A program made the position numbers and the translations under genes. From contig JAIXXJ010000008.1 in the NCBI GenBank assembly GCA_027490815.1, positions 1-46,002 of the forward strand: DNA of 46,002 bases. Reading direction: 5' to 3'. Positions 22,421 to 30,740 of the stretch are shown here, piece after piece; position 1 is the stretch's first letter; the number at the start of each line of letters is the position of its first letter. The stretch comes from Streptomycetaceae bacterium. Its GTDB lineage: Bacteria > Actinomycetota > Actinomycetes > Nanopelagicales > Nanopelagicaceae. The notes under the pieces were generated by a model. That model was not told the DNA's origin, ran no database searches, and saw nothing but the letters and a program-made list of their open reading frames with translations.

Positions 22421-23887
22421 ATGGCTTCATACGATCTGATTATCAAGAATTCTCTGGTTGTTTTACACGATCAAGAGAAGCCATTGGCTGCTGATATCGC
22501 TATTAAGGATGGCAAGATCGCAAAACTAGAAGCCAATATTGATTCATCACAGGCAAGTGAAACAGTTGATGCAGGAGGAAAGCTTGCATTCCCTGGAGTA
22601 GTTGATGCTCACCAACATTGGGGTATCTATAACCCGCTTGATATCGATACAGCATCTGAGAGTAAAGCGTGCGCCCAAGGCGGAGTAACAACAGCCATTT
22701 CATACATGCGAACTGGACAATACTATTTAAATAAGGGTGGAGCGTATAAAGATTTTTATCCAGAGGTTTTGGAAAAGGCATCAGGCAAGGCATACGTTGA
22801 CTACGCATTCCACCTTGCACCACTTACTTCAGAGCACATTGGTGAGATCCCTGAACTAATCAGTAAATTTGGTGTTAACTCTTTCAAGATTTTCATGTTC
22901 TACGGCAGCTATGGACTACATGGTCGCTCAACGTCACAAAATGAATTTTTAATGATTCCAGAAGGTGAACGCTATGACGTTGCACATTTCGAATTTGTGA
23001 TGAGAGCGATTCAAAAGGCTCGAAAAGAAATGCCTAAGGTTGCAGATAACATCTCGCTTTCACTGCACTGTGAAACAGCAGAAATCATGACTGCCTACAC
23101 AAAGATGGTAGAAGAGTCAGGCCGACCAAAAGATCTTGAGGCTTATCACCTATCCCGACCACCACACTCAGAAGGTCTTGCAATCACAATTGCTTCCTAT
23201 TTGGCGCACGAAACTGAGTTGCCAAATATCAACTTGCTTCACTTAACTTCATTTAAGGCTATTGATGCTGCGATGAAGATGACCTTGGCTTTCCCTCATG
23301 TTAACTTCCGTCGGGAAGTCACCATCGGACACTTACTTGCAGACATCAAAAACTCAAAGGGAATTGGTGGCAAGGTAAATCCACCATTGCGCCCAAGAGA
23401 GGATGTAGAGGCGTTGTGGGAGCATCTGCTCGCCGGCAACATTGACTGGGTAGCAAGTGATCATGCATGCTGTAAGGAAGAGACAAAGTTTGGTAAACCA
23501 AAAGAAGATGTCTTCGTTGCTAAATCAGGCTTTGGTGGCGCAGAGTATTTGCTAGCAGGTCTTGTCAGTGAAACTAAGACAAGAAAACTGAGCTATCAAA
23601 AGATTGCCCAGTTAACTGCTTGGAACTCCGCCCAGCGCTTTGGTCTTAACAACAAGGGCGCAATTGCTGTTGGTTTTGACGCAGATATCGCATTGGTCGA
23701 TCCAAATGCGTCATACGTTGTTAAGGCAGATGAGTCACTATCCGAGCAGGAATACACCCCCTTTGAAGGTTTCACAATCAATGCAAAGGTGACCGACACT
23801 TGGCTGCGCGGTAAGAAGATATTTGGTAATGGCAATGTAATTGGCACGCCAATGGGTCAATATCAATCTCGACCAACTTCTAGATAA
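22421..23887 (+). CDS. Cyclic amidohydrolase, dihydropyrimidinase/allantoinase-like
   Basis: A 488-aa binuclear zinc hydrolase. Ligands expected of the family are visible: H64 and H66 (DAHQHWG), the carbamylated lysine K156 (SFKIFMF), H216 (SLHCET), H274 (LLHLTS) and D347 (ASDHA). Members open cyclic ureides or amides such as dihydropyrimidines, hydantoins, dihydroorotate or allantoin. No dihydropyrimidine dehydrogenase, beta-ureidopropionase or allantoate genes are nearby, so the ring substrate is unknown. A strong ribosome site AAAGGAGA and an own promoter precede it. Confidence 0.87.
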   Translation: MASYDLIIKNSLVVLHDQEKPLAADIAIKDGKIAKLEANIDSSQASETVDAGGKLAFPGVVDAHQHWGIYNPLDIDTASESKACAQGGVTTAISYMRTGQYYLNKGGAYKDFYPEVLEKASGKAYVDYAFHLAPLTSEHIGEIPELISKFGVNSFKIFMFYGSYGLHGRSTSQNEFLMIPEGERYDVAHFEFVMRAIQKARKEMPKVADNISLSLHCETAEIMTAYTKMVEESGRPKDLEAYHLSRPPHSEGLAITIASYLAHETELPNINLLHLTSFKAIDAAMKMTLAFPHVNFRREVTIGHLLADIKNSKGIGGKVNPPLRPREDVEALWEHLLAGNIDWVASDHACCKEETKFGKPKEDVFVAKSGFGGAEYLLAGLVSETKTRKLSYQKIAQLTAWNSAQRFGLNNKGAIAVGFDADIALVDPNASYVVKADESLSEQEYTPFEGFTINAKVTDTWLRGKKIFGNGNVIGTPMGQYQSRPTSR

Positions 23888-23950
23888 GTTATTGAGGAAT
23901 AGTAAGAAGAAAAGTAAGAAAAAGAATGATTAGTAAAGCTGGAGGTTCAC

Positions 23951-25024
23951 ATGCGTGACATAGAAGAAATGTTGACCCTTGACGAACGATCAAGTGCAGA
24001 TTTTATTCTCTCACTTCGCAAAAGATGGGCCGATACTGTCTATCCTGCATTTATCGATGAGTTTAATAACTCAGGCAAAAAGATAAGTACCCCGCAAGAG
24101 GGAGAGATCGTTCTTAAGAGCATGGCTCTTTATCCTTGGTTTAGTCATTTAGAGCGCATCGGCCAAAAAATGATGTGGAGATTAGGAAGTGACGTTGTCT
24201 TTAGATGCAGCGACGAGTTATTAGAGCAACTAAATTCTGCCTCTAAAAAGGGCCCGGCAGGTTTAGAGCTTGATCCTGCACTTGAACTTCCACACTATTA
24301 CACAGAGACTGATATTCATATGCAGCCAGGAAGCTTCTATTCAAATGATCTTTCTGGGTATGTCTATCAATTTGGTGCTCGAATTGTTATGTTGCGAGAT
24401 AACGATGGATACAAATTCCATAAGTTATTTGCACAAACCGCACTTCCTGACTTACCTGCCAAACCACGAGTAGTTGATATCGCATGTGGATTTGGAAAGA
24501 GCACAAGACCTTTAGTTTCTCGCTACCCCGATGCCGAGGTAATCGGCGTTGATTTGGCAGCTCCAGGGCTTAAGTTAGCTCATGCCGAAGCAGTTGCAGA
24601 TGGAGTTTCAATCCAATTTAAGCAACAAGATGGTCGCAAAGTTGGACTACCTGATGGCTCAGTTGATTTAGTAACGGGCACGATGATCTTGCATGAAATG
24701 CCAGCTGAAGCAATTGTGGAAACAGTTCAAGAAGCAACGAGATTGCTAAAGCCAGGTGGAGTAATACGCTTCTTGGAGTTTCAACCAACTGGTGATCCTG
24801 TTCGTGATGCCACGGTCTATGAGCATGCTGAAAGAAATAATGAGCCATATTTCCGCGCACTCTTTGCAACTGACTTGATTGAAGTCTGCAAAAAACTTGG
24901 ATTAAAGGATGCCAAATGGGTTGCATTCGATGAGCGTGCAGAAGGACTGAGGCCTCAGGGTTGGCCAGCAAGATCTGATTGGCATTTTCCTTGGTGTGTA
25001 TTGCAAGCGACAAAGGCGGCATGA
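23951..25024 (+). CDS. Class I SAM-dependent methyltransferase with unknown N-terminal domain
   Basis: A 357-aa protein. Residues 1 to about 165 form a helical region with no motif I recognise; the Rossmann methyltransferase domain follows, with motif I VVDIACGFGKS at about 174-184, the acidic VIGVDLA loop after it, and LLKPGGVIRFLEF near 262-274. The substrate is unknown. GGAGG lies shortly before the ATG. The next gene starts directly after the TGA stop (TGAATG), so the two are coupled. Placement behind a cyclic amidohydrolase suggests the methyl transfer serves the same compound or its cofactor. Confidence 0.82.
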   Translation: MRDIEEMLTLDERSSADFILSLRKRWADTVYPAFIDEFNNSGKKISTPQEGEIVLKSMALYPWFSHLERIGQKMMWRLGSDVVFRCSDELLEQLNSASKKGPAGLELDPALELPHYYTETDIHMQPGSFYSNDLSGYVYQFGARIVMLRDNDGYKFHKLFAQTALPDLPAKPRVVDIACGFGKSTRPLVSRYPDAEVIGVDLAAPGLKLAHAEAVADGVSIQFKQQDGRKVGLPDGSVDLVTGTMILHEMPAEAIVETVQEATRLLKPGGVIRFLEFQPTGDPVRDATVYEHAERNNEPYFRALFATDLIEVCKKLGLKDAKWVAFDERAEGLRPQGWPARSDWHFPWCVLQATKAA

Positions 25025-25342
25025 ATGAGCGCCGAGTTTGATTTCTTTGAGAACCCACAAATTTCAAAACTATTCGATTTAGTTTTAGAACTTGGAATGG
25101 ATCTTCACGTAACAACTACCCGTCTTCGGGCTTTGGAGATGTTGTTAGTTCGAAATGGTGATTTAAGGGCAGATCAACTAGATGGGTTTATCCCGACTGA
25201 GGCTGAAAAACAAAGTTTAGATCTAAAACGAGATGAGTTCATGGCTAGATTGATGCGCATCATTACCGAATCTGGTCCATCTGAACATCCTCTTCGTGAA
25301 CAATGGGATACAGCAATCGCTCAACGTAATTTGGGCAAGTAA
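25025..25342 (+). CDS. Unrecognised 105-aa protein coupled to the methyltransferase
   Basis: Not recognised. It is a soluble, acidic, mostly helical protein; residues 13-50 look like a long amphipathic helix pair (FDLVLELGMDLHVTTTRLRA), and the C-terminal half has charged helices. It starts in the base right after the methyltransferase stop, so it needs ribosomes from that gene, which suggests a partner subunit or small accessory protein. It is the last gene before the strong bidirectional terminator and closes the island. Confidence 0.6.
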   Translation: MSAEFDFFENPQISKLFDLVLELGMDLHVTTTRLRALEMLLVRNGDLRADQLDGFIPTEAEKQSLDLKRDEFMARLMRIITESGPSEHPLREQWDTAIAQRNLGK

Positions 25343-25360
25343 GTTAGTTTGCTTTCATAA

Positions 25361-25404
25361 AAAACCAGAAGGGCCGGACTGTTCAGTCCGGCCCTTCTGG
25401 TTTT
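25361..25404. terminator. Bidirectional terminator with perfect 21-bp stem
   Basis: Bases 25361-25381 pair without mismatch with 25384-25404, leaving only a 2-nt centre; A and T runs flank both sides, so it can stop transcription from the catabolic island (plus strand) and from pstS (minus strand). It is the longest perfect inverted repeat noticed in the window. Confidence 0.92.
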
Positions 25405-25420
25405 GTCTTTTAGACTGTGA

Positions 25421-26599
25421 TTACTTAATCAGTGCAATCTGAGCCTTTGCCTTGTCATACAAAGGACCTGTGATCTTTGAGAAGCCCTTTTCTGGATACT
25501 TCGTTGGGCACTGCTCTAGAACGTATGTAAACCAAGCAGCTACATCTGCTTGCTTTGCTGCATCCTTATTTGCACCTGCAGAGTATGCAAGTCCGTATGA
25601 TGCTGTTCCTAGTGGGTAGGCACCTGGGATCTTCTTAGTGAAGTCAGCTGTCAATGTTCCATTAGCGTTGATAGTTCCTCCACCAAGGAAAGCTGATGTT
25701 CCAGCTGCAGTTGGATCCACAAACTCACCGTTTGCGTTTTGAATAAATGCTGAACCAAGTTTGTTGTCTGTAGCAAAGCTCAGTTCTCCATAGCCAATTG
25801 AACCGTCTCTACCGGCAACACCAGATGCAACAAGTGCTGAACCTGAAGCTCCTTGGAAATTGAACTGGCCAGCGATAGAGCGAGGTGTACCACTTGTAAA
25901 GGTACGGTTGCCTGGGTTAGTCCAAATCGTTGGAACTGTTTTATTTAGAAATATTCCAAAGTTTTCACTTGTTCCAGAACCATCTGTGCGGTACCAGACT
26001 GTAATAGGGGTCTGCGGTAGATCATTATCAATCACCTTTGTAGTAGTTCTAAGAATTTTTGGCTTTCCCTTTGAATCTAGTACAGGGACACTCTTAGTTA
26101 CCTTTTTGCCTTTTACAGTGGTTGTTATTTTCTTTGTTTCAAAAACTGGAGTCTTCACTGTGCGCTTGTTGTCTTTTTCAATGTCTGGATCATTCCATAC
26201 TGTGATCTCACCACTGAAAATCTTGGCAATTGTCGCAGGGGAAAGGTAAAGACCGCCTTTGATTCCCTTAACGTTATACATAACAGAAATTGGTGCTGCA
26301 AAGATCGGAGCGTAGATCAAGTTTGCTGGTTCATTTGATGAATAAGGAGCATCTGACCCGGCAAAATCTACTAGATTTCCAGCTCTAAAATCTGTCTGAC
26401 CTTTAGAAGATCCTCCGCCCGGATAATTTACGACGTTCTGTGTTGCTGCCGTAAAGTCGCCCTTGCACGCATCAATTAGTGGAGATGCGAATGTTGCGCC
26501 ACTTCCATTTATAGTTGTGTTTGCAGAAGCTGGTGATGTTCCGACAATGAGTGCAGAAACAGTAAGCAGTGAAACTGCAATACCTAAACGTGATTTCAT
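25421..26599 (-). CDS. pstS: Phosphate ABC transporter, substrate-binding protein PstS
   Basis: A 392-aa phosphate-binding protein. Family motifs are INGSGATFASPLIDA (30-44), SSKGQTDFRAG, FAGSDAPYS and TDGSGTSENF (205-214). The N-terminus is a Sec signal ending SPASA at about 22-26 with no lipobox cysteine, unlike usual Gram-positive PstS lipoproteins. A basic Lys/Thr-rich insertion of about 50 residues (141-193) separates FSGEITVWNDPDI from PITVWYRTDG, which are nearly adjacent in common PstS. GGGGGA stands before the ATG. It is the last gene of the pst cluster, with its own PHO-box promoter. Confidence 0.93.
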   Translation of the reverse strand: MKSRLGIAVSLLTVSALIVGTSPASANTTINGSGATFASPLIDACKGDFTAATQNVVNYPGGGSSKGQTDFRAGNLVDFAGSDAPYSSNEPANLIYAPIFAAPISVMYNVKGIKGGLYLSPATIAKIFSGEITVWNDPDIEKDNKRTVKTPVFETKKITTTVKGKKVTKSVPVLDSKGKPKILRTTTKVIDNDLPQTPITVWYRTDGSGTSENFGIFLNKTVPTIWTNPGNRTFTSGTPRSIAGQFNFQGASGSALVASGVAGRDGSIGYGELSFATDNKLGSAFIQNANGEFVDPTAAGTSAFLGGGTINANGTLTADFTKKIPGAYPLGTASYGLAYSAGANKDAAKQADVAAWFTYVLEQCPTKYPEKGFSKITGPLYDKAKAQIALIK

Positions 26600-26617
26600 T
26601 TTTCCCCCATTTAATTA

Positions 26618-26634
26618 ACGTCTGACTTAGACGT
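26618..26634. repeat. Inverted repeat in the pstS leader
   Basis: ACGTCT (26618-26623) and AGACGT (26629-26634) around a 5-base centre, in the predicted untranslated leader of pstS. It could be a small hairpin or a regulator site; no function is shown. Confidence 0.4.
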
Positions 26635-26642
26635 CTGGGTGG

Positions 26643-26720
26643 AATCTAATCTTCCGGACCAAACATAGATGAAACTACAAACCAACGATAGCCAACAACA
26701 AAGTAAACTCTGAGTGAACA
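26643..26720 (-). promoter_or_regulatory. PHO-box array and -10 box of pstS
   Basis: On the minus strand, six units in 11-nt phase start at 26720 (GTTCACTCAGA), 26709 (GTTTACTTTGT), 26698 (TGTTGGCTATC), 26687 (GTTGGTTTGTA), 26676 (GTTTCATCTAT) and 26665 (GTTTGGTCCGG); five begin with GTT. After six bases comes the -10 box TAGATT (26648-26643), giving a leader of about 37 bases before pstS. This is the form of PhoP/RegX3-activated promoters, where direct repeats replace a -35 box. Confidence 0.78.
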
Positions 26721-26723
26721 GAA

Positions 26724-27581
26724 TTAGCCGAAGCGGCCGGTTACGTAATCTTCAGTTCTCTTATCTTTAGGGTTGCTGAAGATGTGTGATGTTGGAGCGG
26801 CCTCAACGAGCTCCCCTGGGCCCCCATCGGAGAGGAAAAAGCCGGTGTAATCGGATACACGTGCTGCTTGCTGCATATTGTGGGTGACAATAACAATGGT
26901 CATTGTCTTTGAAAGGTCACGAATTGTCTCTTCAATCCGAAGCGTTGATCCAGGATCTAGAGCAGAACATGGTTCATCCATCAGTAAAACCTGAGGCTTA
27001 ACTGCAAGGGAGCGAGCGATGCAAAGACGCTGTTGCTGTCCTCCAGATAGAGTTCCGCCGTATTGATCTAGGCGATCTTTAACTTCACTCCACAAACCGG
27101 CACGCACAAGGCAATCTTCCAGCAATTCATCAGCGTTGTTGATTTTAATCTGAGCTAACTTAAGCCCCGAAAGTACATTTTCTTTAATTGTCATCGAAGG
27201 GAATGGATTTGGCTTCTGAAAAACCATTCCAATTCCTAAGCGAATCTTCGTAACATCGACACCAGCTCGATAGACATCTTTACCATCTAAAAGAACCTCG
27301 CCAGCCATTGCAGCGCTTGGGATAAATTCGTGCATACGATTGAGAATCCGAATGAAAGTAGATTTTCCGCAGCCCGATGGACCGATGAGTGCGGTTACTG
27401 TGCCGGCGTAAAAATCAAGGGAAATGTCAGAGAGCACGTGCTTTTGGCCAAACCATGCATGCACACTTCGTGCCTCTAGCCCAACACCCATAGCAGTGGT
27501 CCCCGGAGTCCTAGCTGCAGCAATAGATGCTAAGGAGTTTGTTTTTGTCTCTGACATTTCATTCTCTCTCTCGTTGTTCAT
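26724..27581 (-). CDS. pstB: Phosphate ABC transporter ATP-binding protein PstB
   Basis: A 285-aa ATPase that drives phosphate import through PstCA. Walker [10 protein letters not shown] is at 67-75, the signature LSGGQQQR and Walker [13 protein letters not shown] follow, and [21 protein letters not shown] is the PstB-type switch region. An N-terminal extension of about 30 residues precedes the ABC core; ATG codons at residues 1 and 9 are both possible starts. It follows pstA by 6 bases. A PHO-box array begins right after its stop. Confidence 0.96.
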   Translation of the reverse strand: MNNERENEMSETKTNSLASIAAARTPGTTAMGVGLEARSVHAWFGQKHVLSDISLDFYAGTVTALIGPSGCGKSTFIRILNRMHEFIPSAAMAGEVLLDGKDVYRAGVDVTKIRLGIGMVFQKPNPFPSMTIKENVLSGLKLAQIKINNADELLEDCLVRAGLWSEVKDRLDQYGGTLSGGQQQRLCIARSLAVKPQVLLMDEPCSALDPGSTLRIEETIRDLSKTMTIVIVTHNMQQAARVSDYTGFFLSDGGPGELVEAAPTSHIFSNPKDKRTEDYVTGRFG

Positions 27582-27587
27582 ACCCGA

Positions 27588-28673
27588 TTACCCTTTTTTA
27601 TTTCCCAAAACACGTGCAATACTGAAAAAGATCATGACCACAACCATAAGTACAAAAATTCCGGTCCACGCGCGATCAGCTCCAGTTTCAGTACCTAAAC
27701 CAAAATTTTTCCAAACATAGAATGGGAGCGCTGAGTTATTTCCACTGAGTGGATTCCAGTTCATCGCATCATTTCCACCAATGGTTAGCAGCAATGGAGC
27801 AGTCTCACCTGCCACGCGCGCAGTACCCAAAATGACTGCAGTTATTAGACCACTACGGGCTGCTGGGATAACAACAAGTGCCACCGTTTTCCATTGTGTG
27901 GCACCAAGGGCTAATCCAGCTTCTCGTAAATCAGTGGGGATTAATTTTAAAACTTCTTCTGCAGTGCGGGCTACAGTTGGAATCATCAAGATTGCTAGAG
28001 CTAATGAACCAGCAGCAGTTGTGTAGGTTCCACCTAATGAAATCATCCAAACCGCATAGATGAATAGACCTGCAACAATCGAAGGTACGCCGCTCATCGC
28101 TTGCACGAAGAATCTAACTGTTCCAGCAGCCCTACCTTTAACTTCGGTCAGATAAAGGGCTGTCAAAATTCCGATTGGAATACTGACAATAGTTGCTAGC
28201 ACAACAACATACAGTGATCCAACTAATGCATGAAGGAGCCCACCCTCACTCAATGGAGCATCCGAGGCAGTAACCGACATGTCATCAAAGAATATGCCAA
28301 AGGAAAGCCCTGGTGCTCCTTTTCGAATTATCTCAAAGATTATGGAGACAACCGGAAGCAATACAAAAGCTGCAAGGAAATAAATGACCATAGTTGAGAC
28401 CGAGTTAGCGGCGGCTTTGCGATCCTGGCGAATCCCACTGATGGATGCTGCAGTAATAATTGAGATGACTATGAAAGTCAAAATGAATCCTAGGATGCCA
28501 GCCATCGGTGAGAATGCAACCACTACCAGACTGGTAACTACAGCAACAATTGCACCCAGGAAATCTGGTAGCAACTGCTTAGGAGTCGCTTTCCAGGGCT
28601 TGATTGGCTTGGGCGTAGACAATTTATTTGGAACCAACGGTTCCTTCGGCATGTTGTCAGTCAAAGTACTCAT
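27588..28673 (-). CDS. pstA: Phosphate ABC transporter permease PstA
   Basis: A 361-aa permease. After a cytoplasmic N-terminus of about 35 residues come two to three extra membrane helices (DFLGAIVAVVTSLVVVAF onward) and then the usual six-helix PstA core with the EAGLALGATQWKTVALVVIPAA coupling loop near 247-268. It pairs with PstC to form the channel. It overlaps pstC by 4 bases (ATGA), showing coupled translation. Confidence 0.95.
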   Translation of the reverse strand: MSTLTDNMPKEPLVPNKLSTPKPIKPWKATPKQLLPDFLGAIVAVVTSLVVVAFSPMAGILGFILTFIVISIITAASISGIRQDRKAAANSVSTMVIYFLAAFVLLPVVSIIFEIIRKGAPGLSFGIFFDDMSVTASDAPLSEGGLLHALVGSLYVVVLATIVSIPIGILTALYLTEVKGRAAGTVRFFVQAMSGVPSIVAGLFIYAVWMISLGGTYTTAAGSLALAILMIPTVARTAEEVLKLIPTDLREAGLALGATQWKTVALVVIPAARSGLITAVILGTARVAGETAPLLLTIGGNDAMNWNPLSGNNSALPFYVWKNFGLGTETGADRAWTGIFVLMVVVMIFFSIARVLGNKKG

Positions 28674-29686
28674 CCTTGTCGCGCTGTTCTATTGATGATC
28701 GCATTTGCAAGAAAGTTGACAGCAAGTGTGACAATAAAGAGAACAAATCCAGCCGCCATAAGCGCCTTAAGTTCTGGCGGAGTAGCCTCACCAAACTTGT
28801 TTACGATTAATGATGCGACTGAACCACCTGCACTCAAAAAAATCTCTGGGCGTATGTCGTAAACCAAGTTGAGTACTGTGTAAACAGCAACAGTTTCACC
28901 GATCGCACGGCCCAGCCCAAGCATTGCGCCACCGATCACTCCACCTTTTCCGTAAGGAATAACAACAGCGCGAATCATTGACCATCTGGTTGCACCTAAA
29001 GCATATGCTGCCTGAATTCGATCCAGTGGAGTTTGCGCAAAGACTTCACGAGAGATGGAAGTGATGATGGGAATTATCATTACTGCAAGGACAAGTCCTG
29101 CAATAAAAGGCGAACGAGTATAAAAATCGCCAGGCATTGAAAAAATTGGAATAAACCCTAGGTACTTGTTTATCAATCTGGCCCACTCTTCGGCCTGTGG
29201 CATCAGTACAAAATATCCCCAGAGTCCAAAGACAATAGAAGGAATTGCGGCCATTATATCTATAACTAAAACCATAGGTTTTTTAAGCCATTCAGGTGCA
29301 TAGTAAGAGAGGAACAACGCTGCACCTAACGCAAGTGGGAATCCAAAGAACAGTCCGATGAAACCAATTACCAGAGTGCCATAGAGCATTGCTCCAATTC
29401 CATAGGAAGCTTCGGTTCCATTTTCAATACTCTCTGCAACCCATTCAAAAGATGTAATAAAACTCAAACCCTCAGACCTAAAAATATTGAGGCCTTCGTA
29501 GAGAAGGAAAAGTGAAATCAAACCAAGTACAACTAGTGAGATAAAACCACCGGAGCTAACTACTGTCCTAAACACCCGATCTGAAAGCCGAGGTTCCGTT
29601 GTTATTTCGCGAGGTTCAGGAACCTTTGTAGGGACAGGGTTTACTGGATTTTCAAGGATGCTCACAGGCTGATCATGCACGCTCAC
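28670..29686 (-). CDS. pstC: Phosphate ABC transporter permease PstC
   Basis: A 338-aa permease with about six membrane helices and the coupling loop AAYALGATRWSMIRAVVIP near 227-245; FGLWGYFVLMP and PLALGAALFLS are PstC-typical. It is the first gene of the cluster. The start is GTG at 29686, or GTG at 29680. The -10 box TACATT (29691-29696) ends four bases before the first GTG, so the message has no or almost no leader. PHO-box units stand directly upstream. Confidence 0.95.
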   Translation of the reverse strand: MSVHDQPVSILENPVNPVPTKVPEPREITTEPRLSDRVFRTVVSSGGFISLVVLGLISLFLLYEGLNIFRSEGLSFITSFEWVAESIENGTEASYGIGAMLYGTLVIGFIGLFFGFPLALGAALFLSYYAPEWLKKPMVLVIDIMAAIPSIVFGLWGYFVLMPQAEEWARLINKYLGFIPIFSMPGDFYTRSPFIAGLVLAVMIIPIITSISREVFAQTPLDRIQAAYALGATRWSMIRAVVIPYGKGGVIGGAMLGLGRAIGETVAVYTVLNLVYDIRPEIFLSAGGSVASLIVNKFGEATPPELKALMAAGFVLFIVTLAVNFLANAIINRTARQG

Positions 29687-29690
29687 CTGT

Positions 29691-29737
29691 AATGTAAAGC
29701 ATAGGAAAAGTGAACATAAGGTTAACGAAGCGTGAAG
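29691..29737 (-). promoter_or_regulatory. PHO-box array and -10 box of the pst operon
   Basis: On the minus strand, three tandem 11-nt units begin at 29737 (CTTCACGCTTC), 29726 (GTTAACCTTAT) and 29715 (GTTCACTTTTC). After 8 bases comes the -10 box TACATT (29696-29691). The repeats match the GTTCACC-type 11-nt spacing of actinobacterial PhoP/RegX3 operators. Confidence 0.78.
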
Positions 29738-29777
29738 AAACCCTGTGTCAGCCTCAAATCAAGGCTTAGTTGCCTGT

Positions 29778-30740
29778 TTATGAGGGAGTTAATCCGCTAG
29801 TAGTGGATGCGATCTGATCCAGAATCTCCATTACCCGGATTGTTTCTTCTATTGGAAGTATCCAGCTTGCCTCACCTTGTATTTGCGCCCCAAAGTTTTC
29901 AACCATTAATTGATATGGATCAGCGGGGGCAAAGTTTTCTAGTGAATCCCCAACCTTTAAAACACTTGGACTTCTAAGAGAAGTAAATGCGTCGTTGCCA
30001 ATATTTTCAATTGACGAAACCGATCCAGTTACGAGCAACAGTTGTTCTTCTTCTCGTTCAAATGATGTCAAAGCATTAACCGCGATAGAGCCATTTAATG
30101 TTGCATTGATTCGAGTTGTCATATCAACACCTGTTGGTGCAGTGTTTCGTTGTATCGAGTTAATCTTCATTTTCAAATCACCTTGCGTCAGCGCAGACCA
30201 TGCATGAAGTGGGTATGGTCCAACGTCAAACAAACTTCCACCACCCATCTCTGGCAATAATCGGTAGTTTCCTTCAAGCGTGCCTGGAAATGTAAATGAT
30301 GCGTCGATTGCTTTAATCTCACCGATTGCACCACTGTGCACAAGCTCAACCATGCGAATAAAACGTGGATGCCAACGCGTCCATACTGCCTCAACGAGCA
30401 TACGATTACTCTCTTTTGCCGCATCGGCCATTAATCTGACTTCTTTTGCATCCATTGCAATTGGCTTTTCACAAAGCACATGTTTTCCTGCTTGAAGCGC
30501 CCTGATGCTCCATTCACAGTGCTGATGATTTGCTAAGGAAATATAGACCGCATCAATATCTGTATCATCGAGTAAATCTTGATAAGTTGAATGAACTTTT
30601 ACTGGTTCTAATGATTGAGAGCGAATTACATCTCGACTTGCAACTGCCTGCAACGTCGCATTCTTTGCAGCATGAACAGCAGGTGTTAATGCCTTTGTTG
30701 CAATTGATCCTGCACCTAGAAATCCCCAACGGATACTCAT
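29778..30740 (-). CDS. Gfo/Idh/MocA family oxidoreductase
   Basis: A 320-aa NAD(P)-dependent dehydrogenase. The Rossmann fingerprint GFLGAGSIATKAL is at 6-18, the family CEKPIAMDA motif near 89-97 carries the catalytic-site Lys, and the C-terminal sheet domain follows (GGGSLFDVGPYPLH near 165-178). The best resemblance is to trans-1,2-dihydrodiol or sugar dehydrogenases of the family; the sugar is unknown. It overlaps the previous Gfo gene by 4 bases (ATGA), so the pair is co-translated. Confidence 0.88.
   Translation of the reverse strand: MSIRWGFLGAGSIATKALTPAVHAAKNATLQAVASRDVIRSQSLEPVKVHSTYQDLLDDTDIDAVYISLANHQHCEWSIRALQAGKHVLCEKPIAMDAKEVRLMADAAKESNRMLVEAVWTRWHPRFIRMVELVHSGAIGEIKAIDASFTFPGTLEGNYRLLPEMGGGSLFDVGPYPLHAWSALTQGDLKMKINSIQRNTAPTGVDMTTRINATLNGSIAVNALTSFEREEEQLLLVTGSVSSIENIGNDAFTSLRSPSVLKVGDSLENFAPADPYQLMVENFGAQIQGEASWILPIEETIRVMEILDQIASTTSGLTPS

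Noticed and set aside
20074-23887. Known tryptophan, pyrimidine or allantoin breakdown
   Set aside because: Only one enzyme type of each route is present; dihydropyrimidine dehydrogenase, beta-ureidopropionase, kynureninase and allantoate amidohydrolase are not in the window.
24618-25115. 165-codon minus-strand frame across the methyltransferase and the small gene
   Set aside because: Its His/Leu/Gln-rich translation is typical of an antisense shadow, and the plus-strand genes are coupled and coherent.
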